Source: Anaerolineae bacterium
GTDB lineage: Bacteria > Chloroflexota > Anaerolineae > 4572-78 > J111
Length of the DNA stretch: 12,310 nucleotides
Assembly (NCBI GenBank): GCA_020433785.1
Contig: JAGRCC010000106.1
Coordinates: forward strand, 1-12,310
Reading direction: 5' to 3'
The translations under genes were made by a program, and so were the position numbers. The notes beneath the pieces are model-generated. The model had not been told where the DNA came from. It made no database searches and worked only from the letters and a program-made list of their open reading frames with translations. Below are positions 6,931 through 12,310 of this stretch, piece by piece; positions within the stretch are counted from its first letter, which is position 1; each line of letters begins with the position of its first letter.

Positions 6931-6946
6931 ACGTCACGTCTGACGT
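6931..6946. promoter_or_regulatory. ACGTCA-N4-TGACGT inverted repeat before the ATPase gene
   Basis: ACGTCA (6931-6936) and TGACGT (6941-6946) are perfect reverse complements around CGTC, ending 8 nt before the AAGGAGGA ribosome site (6953-6960). It could be a dimeric repressor site or a small hairpin affecting access to the ribosome site. No promoter boxes are evident right beside it. Confidence 0.3.
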
Positions 6947-6972
6947 AAAACTAAGGAGGAGATAGCCTTGGC

Positions 6973-7994
6973 ATGGGAGTCTTATTAGAGGTTAAAGATT
7001 TAGCGGTTCACTTTTACACCCAAGATGGGGTGGTTCACGCCGTAAATGGCGTATCCTACACCCTCAACGAGGGCGAAACGTTGGGAATTGTCGGCGAGAG
7101 CGGCAGCGGCAAAAGTGTGCACGCGTTGTCGATGCTCAAACTCATCCCGATGCCACCCGGCAAAATCGAAGGCGGGCAGGTGCTCTTTGAAGGCCAAGAC
7201 CTGCTCAAAATGTCGGATGAGGAAATCCGCCAAATACGCGGCGGCAAAATTGCCATGGTCTTTCAAGACCCGATGACCTCCCTCAACCCGGTGCTGACCA
7301 TCGGTAAGCAGATTACCGAGGCCCTTCAGCTTCATCTGGGCATGAACGACAAACAGGCTAAAAATCGGGCCGGGGAGCTATTAGATATGGTCGGTATCCC
7401 CGATGCCCATCGCCGTTTGAGCGATTACCCCCACCAATTCTCCGGCGGGATGCGCCAGCGGGTGATGATCGCCATGGGCTTATCCTGTAACCCGCAACTA
7501 CTCATCGCCGATGAGCCGACCACCGCCCTTGATGTGACCATTCAGGCTCAAATTATCGAACTGGTTAAAAAATTGAAGGATGAACTGGGTATGGCCATGA
7601 TCTGGATCACTCACGATCTGGGTGTGGTAGCCGGCCTGGCCGATACGATTCAAGTAATGTACGCCGGCCGCATCATGGAACGCGGCCCGGTACGGGCGGT
7701 GTTCAAAGACACGCGCAACGCCTACACCCTCGGTCTGTTGAAGTCGCTGCCGCGTCTCGATATCAAAAAGGGCGCGACCCGTCTGGTGCAAATTTCCGGT
7801 TCACCCCCGGATATGCATTCCGAGCCTGTGGGCGATCCCTTTGCCCCGCGTAACCCGTACGCCACCCCCCGCTGCTGGGAAGAAACCCCGCCCCTGCGGC
7901 CGGTTGAAGACGGCGACCCCAATCATTATGTAGCCGCCTGGTATGATTTGCGCCAGGCAGTCAAAGAAAAACCTTACGAGGAGGCCATGCAAGG

Positions 7995-7998
<4 letters not shown>
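6973..7998 (+). CDS. dppD: Peptide-type ABC transporter ATPase, DppD/OppD family
   Basis: This is one of the two ATPases that power uptake by the family 5 importer at the cytoplasmic membrane face. All nucleotide-binding elements are present: Walker A GESGSGKS (41-48), Q-loop Gln98 in [11 protein letters not shown], signature SGGMRQR (157-163), Walker B LLIADEP with catalytic Glu181, D-loop ALD, and H-loop His214 in ITHDLGVV. The C-terminal oligopeptide-type extension ([20 protein letters not shown]...) normally has four cysteines that bind an Fe-S cluster. Here only Cys301 remains; the other positions are Asp288, Asn294 and Ala322. The length of 341 aa is normal. The ribosome site AAGGAGGA is unusually far (about 11-13 nt) from ATG 6973, but no in-frame start lies between them. 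The stop overlaps the next start by 4 nt (ATGA), so the two ATPases are translationally coupled. Confidence 0.94.
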
Positions 7999-8945
<947 letters not shown>

Positions 8946-9010
8946 CGTCTCATCATATATAGATAGTGTATACATAAGTTTTCGATACCCTTAGGGAGGA
9001 GTTTTTACGT

Positions 9011-10846
9011 ATGTTCAAAAAGTTAACCATACTATTTTTCATTTTAACCCTGGCTAGCCTGTTGGCGGCCTGTGGCGGGGCGGCGCAGCCGGCCCCCGCT
9101 GAACAAAGCAAAGATGCCCCGGCCGCCGACGCCCCGGCCGAGGAAGAACCCGCCGCTGACGAGGCAGCGGCCTCTGAGTCATCCGGCTCAGGCGTGATCG
9201 GCGACCCGTTTGATCGCGTTACCCTGCGCGCTGTCATCGGCAGCGATCCCCCTACGCTAGACCCCGCTTTAGTAACTGACACCACCTCCAATTTCTTCGT
9301 GCGCCAGATGTTTGTGGGCTTAACTGGCTTTGATCAAGACGCCCAAGTGAAGCCGAGTTTAGCCACCGAATGGGATGTCTCCGAAGACGGTCTGCAATGG
9401 ACCTTTAAACTGCGCGACGACATCAACTGGGTGCGCCGCAATGCTGACGGCGAGTATGAAACGATTCGCCCGGTGGTGGCCGGTGATGTGGTTTACGCTG
9501 TCAAACGCGCCGTCGATCCCGATACAGCCTCTGACTATGCTTACGTCCTTTACTACATCAAAGGGGCTGAAGAAGCCAATACCGCCGACCCGGAAACCGC
9601 CGATATGGAAGAGATGCTGGCCAATGTTGGCGTTGAAGCCCCCGACGATACTACCGTGGTCTTTACCCTGGTGGCCCCGGCGGCGTTCTTCCCTTCAATT
9701 GCCGCGCTGTCAACTACCTATCCCGTGCCTCAAGAAGCCATTGAAGAGTTTGGCGAGAAGTGGGTTGACCCCGGCAACATTATCACCAATGGGCCATACA
9801 CCTTGTTGGAACGGAACTATGGCGCGTCCCTCTATCTTGAAAAGAACCCTCTGTGGGTTAATGCCGATGACGTGCAAATTGAAGTCTACGGCGGGCCGGT
9901 CATTGCCGAAGCCTCCACTGAAATGGCCCTGTACGAGAGCAATGAAGTCGACGTGATGGGGTCTGATCCGGGCTGGGGCCCGCCGCTGCCCGATATGGAC
10001 CGCATCAAAGCCGATGCTCAGTTAAGTCAGGAGCTGCACATTACCCCGAAAACCTGCACCTATTACTACGGCTTTGTGATGACCAAGCCGCCTTTTGACA
10101 ATCCTGATGTTCGGAAGGCCTTTTCTCTGGTCATTGATCGCCAAAGCTTAATCGACAACGTCACCAAAGGCCAACAACTCCCGGCTCACTCGTTTGTACC
10201 CCCCGGAGTTTTTGGCACGGTGGCCGATAATATGGAGATTGGGGCCGAGTTACTGGCCGATTATGGCGATCGGATATCTGAAGCGCAAAGCCTGCTGGCC
10301 GATGCCGGATTCCCTGAAGGTGAAGGGCTTGAAGCGGTCTTGGGCCACAACACATCTGAGTCGAACGCCCAAATTGCCCAGGCCATTCAAGCCATGTGGC
10401 AGGAAGCTTTCCCCAAAGCGCAAATCACCATTGAGAACCAGGAATGGGCCGTTTATCTGGACACCTTAGATCCGACCGCGCCGGATGAAAACAAACCGAA
10501 CATCTATCGCTCCGCCTGGTGTACTGACTACCCGGATGCCAACAACTGGCTTAACGAGGTCTTTAACTCTAAGAGCGCCCAGAACTATTCCAAATTCTTT
10601 AACGACGACTACGATGCCCTGGTTCTGGATGCCGCTTTTGAAACCGATCTGGCCAAGCGCCAGGAAATGTATGCCCAAGCCGAAAAAATACTCGTTGATG
10701 ACGAGGTCGCTATGGCGCCGATCTACTACTATACCTCCATCCGCATGTTCAAACCGTGGGTCACCCCGGTCCTCGGTCCGGTTTCCGGCGACCCCATTGC
10801 CGAGTGGCGCATTGATGTTGACGCGCAGCGGGCGGCTTTAAAGTAG
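9011..10846 (+). CDS. Family 5 ABC transporter substrate-binding lipoprotein (receptor 2)
   Basis: This is a second extracytoplasmic receptor for the same importer. Residues 1-21 are a textbook lipoprotein signal (MFKKL, hydrophobic core, LAAC with Cys21). An Ala/Pro/Glu/Asp-rich linker follows to about residue 65. The SBP_bac_5 fold then runs to the end: AVIGSDPPTLDPAL, MFVGLTGFDQDAQVKPSLA, WTFKLRDDINWVRR, NGPYTLLERNYG, MALYESNEVDVMGSD, YYGFVMTKPPFDNPDVRKAFSLV, and RSAWCTDYPDANNWLNEVFNS. At 611 aa it has no insertion at the point where receptor 1 is split, so it serves as an internal reference. ATG 9011 has AGGGAGGAG about 11 nt upstream. It follows the F ATPase by 65 nt and is followed by a strong terminator. 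Sequence similarity to receptor 1 is limited to the family motifs, which argues for different ligands rather than a recent duplication. Confidence 0.93.
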   Translation: MFKKLTILFFILTLASLLAACGGAAQPAPAEQSKDAPAADAPAEEEPAADEAAASESSGSGVIGDPFDRVTLRAVIGSDPPTLDPALVTDTTSNFFVRQMFVGLTGFDQDAQVKPSLATEWDVSEDGLQWTFKLRDDINWVRRNADGEYETIRPVVAGDVVYAVKRAVDPDTASDYAYVLYYIKGAEEANTADPETADMEEMLANVGVEAPDDTTVVFTLVAPAAFFPSIAALSTTYPVPQEAIEEFGEKWVDPGNIITNGPYTLLERNYGASLYLEKNPLWVNADDVQIEVYGGPVIAEASTEMALYESNEVDVMGSDPGWGPPLPDMDRIKADAQLSQELHITPKTCTYYYGFVMTKPPFDNPDVRKAFSLVIDRQSLIDNVTKGQQLPAHSFVPPGVFGTVADNMEIGAELLADYGDRISEAQSLLADAGFPEGEGLEAVLGHNTSESNAQIAQAIQAMWQEAFPKAQITIENQEWAVYLDTLDPTAPDENKPNIYRSAWCTDYPDANNWLNEVFNSKSAQNYSKFFNDDYDALVLDAAFETDLAKRQEMYAQAEKILVDDEVAMAPIYYYTSIRMFKPWVTPVLGPVSGDPIAEWRIDVDAQRAALK

Positions 10847-10874
10847 TCGGCCCTGCGTCCTCGCTGCCGTGGCA

Positions 10875-10886
10875 GTGAGATCTCAC
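10875..10886. promoter_or_regulatory. 12-bp perfect palindrome GTGAGATCTCAC
   Basis: GTGAGATCTCAC is its own reverse complement. It follows CTGCC-GT-GGCAG (10864-10875) and precedes the terminator stem by 8 nt. It may be a regulator site, or part of an RNA structure competing with the terminator. A restriction site (AGATCT) at its centre is incidental. Confidence 0.3.
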
Positions 10887-10894
10887 GTACCCAT

Positions 10895-10930
10895 AAGCGA
10901 CGCAGCCACACCAGGGCTGCGTCGCTTTTA
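10895..10930 (+). terminator. Rho-independent terminator after receptor 2
   Basis: AAGCGACGCAGCC (10895-10907) pairs perfectly with GGCTGCGTCGCTT (10915-10927) across the 7-nt loop ACACCAG, giving 13 bp, and it runs into TTTTAT. It lies 48 nt after the receptor 2 stop. It is strong enough to end most transcripts, so permease expression beyond it would depend on read-through or a separate promoter. Confidence 0.85.
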
Positions 10931-10953
10931 TCATCACGTTGCTGCTATAGTGA

Positions 10954-11051
10954 AGACCTGACAGGGTTTACAAGACCCTGTTGGACTGATCTCCTCACCC
11001 GATAGGGTTACAGCTTAGGTGGAACAATATCTTTGGAAACCTGTCAGGTCT
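10954..11051. repeat. REP-like element bounded by inverted ACCTGNCAGG repeats
   Basis: AGACCTGACAGG (10954-10965) and CCTGTCAGGTCT (11040-11051) are perfect 12-bp reverse complements at the ends of a ~98-bp stretch. Each contains a small palindrome, ACCTG-N-CAGG. Within the element, ACAGGGT (10961-10967) pairs with ACCCTGT (10975-10981), and ACCC (10997-11000) with GGGT (11005-11008). No reading frame is evident. The layout is that of two REP palindromes in opposite orientation or of a non-coding miniature element. I recall similar ACCTGTCAGGT palindromes as frequent intergenic repeats in environmental bacteria, but copy number cannot be checked here. Confidence 0.55.
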
Positions 11052-11115
11052 GGCCTCGGGGGCGCATAGCCGGCAACTTGAACTAGATATCAAAATCCAT
11101 TTCAGGGTAAAGCCC

Positions 11116-12186
11116 ATGGTCGTTTATATTATTCGTCGTTTGCTCTCATCAATTCCGGTTATTCTACTGTTGACCTTTGTCATTTTCGCCCTCATGCGGG
11201 CCATTCCCGGCGGGCCGTTCGACTTTGTCGGCGATAAAAGCTTGCCCAAGGCGGTTACGGCCAACCTTGAGCGCCGCCATCATTTGGATTGGCCGTTAGG
11301 CTGGCAGTTCTCATCCTACGTGCTGGGCGACGACATCACTGCCGGCATCTGTACCGGGCTGGCCTTCTTGCCCGGCTGCGACGCTGTCCAGGCTACAGCC
11401 GATTCCGGCGTTTCTCAAGGGCTGATTCGCGGCGACTTGGGCATGGCCATGAAACAGCGTGGCCGCACGGTCAACGACTTAGTAGCCGAGTCTTTTCCGA
11501 TTTCCTTTCAGTTGGGCTTGCTGGCGCTAGCTTTGGCCGTTATCATCGGCATTCCGGCCGGGATTATATCGGCCTTGCGCCAAAACTCATGGCTCGATTA
11601 CTCCAGCAGCTTTGTGGCGGTGTTGGGCCTTTCGATTCCCAACTTAGTGCTGGGTCCGCTGCTAATCTGGCTCTTTCCGCTCACCCTGGGCTGGTTTGAA
11701 GTAGCCACCTGGGGCGCGAAGCCGCCCTTTATCCTGGGCCTGTTTCCCACCAACTTTTTTACCTGGGAATTTTGGTCGCACGCCATTTTGCCGGCCTTTA
11801 CGTTGGGTACGGCCTTCTCAGCCTCCGTCTCCCGCTTAACCCGCGCCAGCCTGCTGCAAGTCATCCGCGAAGATTACATTCGCACCGCCCGCTCCAAAGG
11901 GCTGCGGGAACGATCGGTCATGCTCGTCCACGCTCTCAAAAACAGCCTGATCCCCGTCATCACCGTCTTAGGGCCACTGCTGGTCATTTTGGTCACCGGC
12001 ACCTTTGTAGTCGAACAGATTTTTGGCATTCCCGGCATGGGCAAATATTTCGTCACCAGTATCAGCAGTCGTGATTACCCCGTCATCACCAGCGTGAGCT
12101 TAATCTTTTCTGTGTTATTGGTTCTGGCCAACTTGATGGTTGACATTGTTTACGCCTGGCTGGACCCGCGTATTCAGTATAGTTAA
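11116..12186 (+). CDS. dppB: Peptide-type ABC transporter permease, DppB/OppB family
   Basis: This is one of the two membrane subunits that form the translocation channel. The N-terminal MVVYIIRRLLSSIPVILLLTFVIFALM is the usual first helix of the B subunit. The GDLG motif at about 106-109 and the BPD_transp_1 region follow, with five further hydrophobic segments. The ATPase-contact loop EDYIRTARSKGL (252-263) is the EAA motif, and the protein ends WLDPRIQYS, as B subunits typically do. The first external loop is longer than usual by about 35 residues (roughly 66-103) and contains Cys79 and Cys88, which could form a disulphide outside the membrane. ATG 11116 has AGGG 8 nt upstream. It lies 269 nt after receptor 2, beyond a terminator and a REP-like element, and 111 nt before the next start, which is probably the C permease. 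Confidence 0.94.
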   Translation: MVVYIIRRLLSSIPVILLLTFVIFALMRAIPGGPFDFVGDKSLPKAVTANLERRHHLDWPLGWQFSSYVLGDDITAGICTGLAFLPGCDAVQATADSGVSQGLIRGDLGMAMKQRGRTVNDLVAESFPISFQLGLLALALAVIIGIPAGIISALRQNSWLDYSSSFVAVLGLSIPNLVLGPLLIWLFPLTLGWFEVATWGAKPPFILGLFPTNFFTWEFWSHAILPAFTLGTAFSASVSRLTRASLLQVIREDYIRTARSKGLRERSVMLVHALKNSLIPVITVLGPLLVILVTGTFVVEQIFGIPGMGKYFVTSISSRDYPVITSVSLIFSVLLVLANLMVDIVYAWLDPRIQYS

Positions 12187-12208
12187 AGTTGTGATCAGGG
12201 GGTAAGGC

Positions 12209-12270
12209 GTACGGAGTAGAGAGTTCGGTGTACAGTCTAAAACCCTACTCCCTACTCCGTACTCCCTACA
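12209..12270. repeat. Inverted repeat with CCCTACT heptamers before the last gene
   Basis: GTACGGAGTAG (12209-12219) pairs perfectly with CTACTCCGTAC (12252-12262), and four more inner pairs follow after one mismatch. The right arm lies within four 7-nt units, CCCTACT, CCCTACT, CCGTACT and CCCTACA (12243-12270). It is related in unit, orientation and position to the element at 6859-6919. It lies 27 nt before the next start codon. It is probably a dispersed intergenic repeat with a stable hairpin. Confidence 0.6.
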
Positions 12271-12297
12271 TCTTATTTCCTTTTAGAGGAGAAATCT

Positions 12298-12310
12298 ATG
12301 GCCGCTGCCA
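12298..12310 (+). CDS. Start of next gene, probably permease C of the same importer (truncated)
   Basis: Only MAAA and one further base are visible. The ATG is preceded by AGAGGAG with 6-nt spacing, which is a good ribosome site. In family 5 importers the second permease (DppC/OppC) normally follows the B permease, and no C subunit is found elsewhere in the window. The product is inferred from position alone. Confidence 0.5.

Noticed and set aside
10981..11008. Promoter-like pair TTGGAC-N16-TAGGGT upstream of permease B
   Set aside because: The -10 match is poor and the pair lies within the REP-like element. It is too weak to call without a mapped transcript.
11078..11083. TTGAAC as a -35 box for permease B
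   Set aside because: No acceptable -10 sequence lies 15-19 nt downstream before the start codon.
12243..12270. CRISPR-like or telomere-like tandem repeat
   Set aside because: Units are only 7 nt without spacers and there are four of them. Together with the left arm they form a hairpin, so a dispersed intergenic repeat is a better fit.

Overview
The window looks like chromosomal DNA from a free-living, heterotrophic, Gram-positive-like bacterium, most probably a member of Chloroflexota (Anaerolineae or a relative). This assignment is inference. It rests on a membrane-anchored YvcK next to gap and a GlgA-type synthase, on lipoprotein solute receptors with long Ala/Pro/Glu linkers, on a family-5 peptide-type ABC transporter with Cys-poor ATPase tails, and on intergenic CCCTACT-type repeats. 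No rRNA, tRNA, transposase, phage gene or CRISPR array was seen.

Left half, minus strand (1-4572). Read in the direction of transcription there is an unrecognised 215-aa protein, a glycogen/starch synthase (glgA), a two-helix membrane-anchored YvcK (central carbon and cell-envelope control), and the N-terminal third of type I glyceraldehyde-3-phosphate dehydrogenase (gap), which runs off the left edge. The last three form a plausible carbon-storage and glycolysis/gluconeogenesis block. A near-perfect TTGTTA-N6-TAACAA operator, resembling the binding site of the NADH/NAD+ sensor Rex, lies between yvcK and gap, about 42 bp before the gap start.

Right half, plus strand (4594-12310). A strong sigma-70-like promoter drives a peptide/opine/nickel-class (family 5) ABC importer. 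The order is receptor lipoprotein 1, ATPase D, ATPase F (4-nt overlap), receptor lipoprotein 2, a strong hairpin terminator, a REP-like inverted-repeat element, permease B, and the first codons of what is probably permease C. Two receptors serve one set of ATPases and permeases. The terminator would let the receptors and ATPases be made in excess of the permeases.

The most unusual item is receptor 1. Its substrate-binding fold is split cleanly by a 108-residue inserted alpha/beta module (residues 322-429). If the module is removed, the receptor sequence rejoins perfectly, with a Thr at both boundaries. The module resembles small helix-strand domains that I recall from bacterial signalling and conflict proteins, not from transport receptors. 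Other points of interest are the Rex-like operator, two heptameric inverted-repeat elements placed just ahead of transporter genes, the roughly 98-bp REP-like element, a possible antiterminator, and the loss of most Fe-S ligand cysteines from the DppD-like ATPase.
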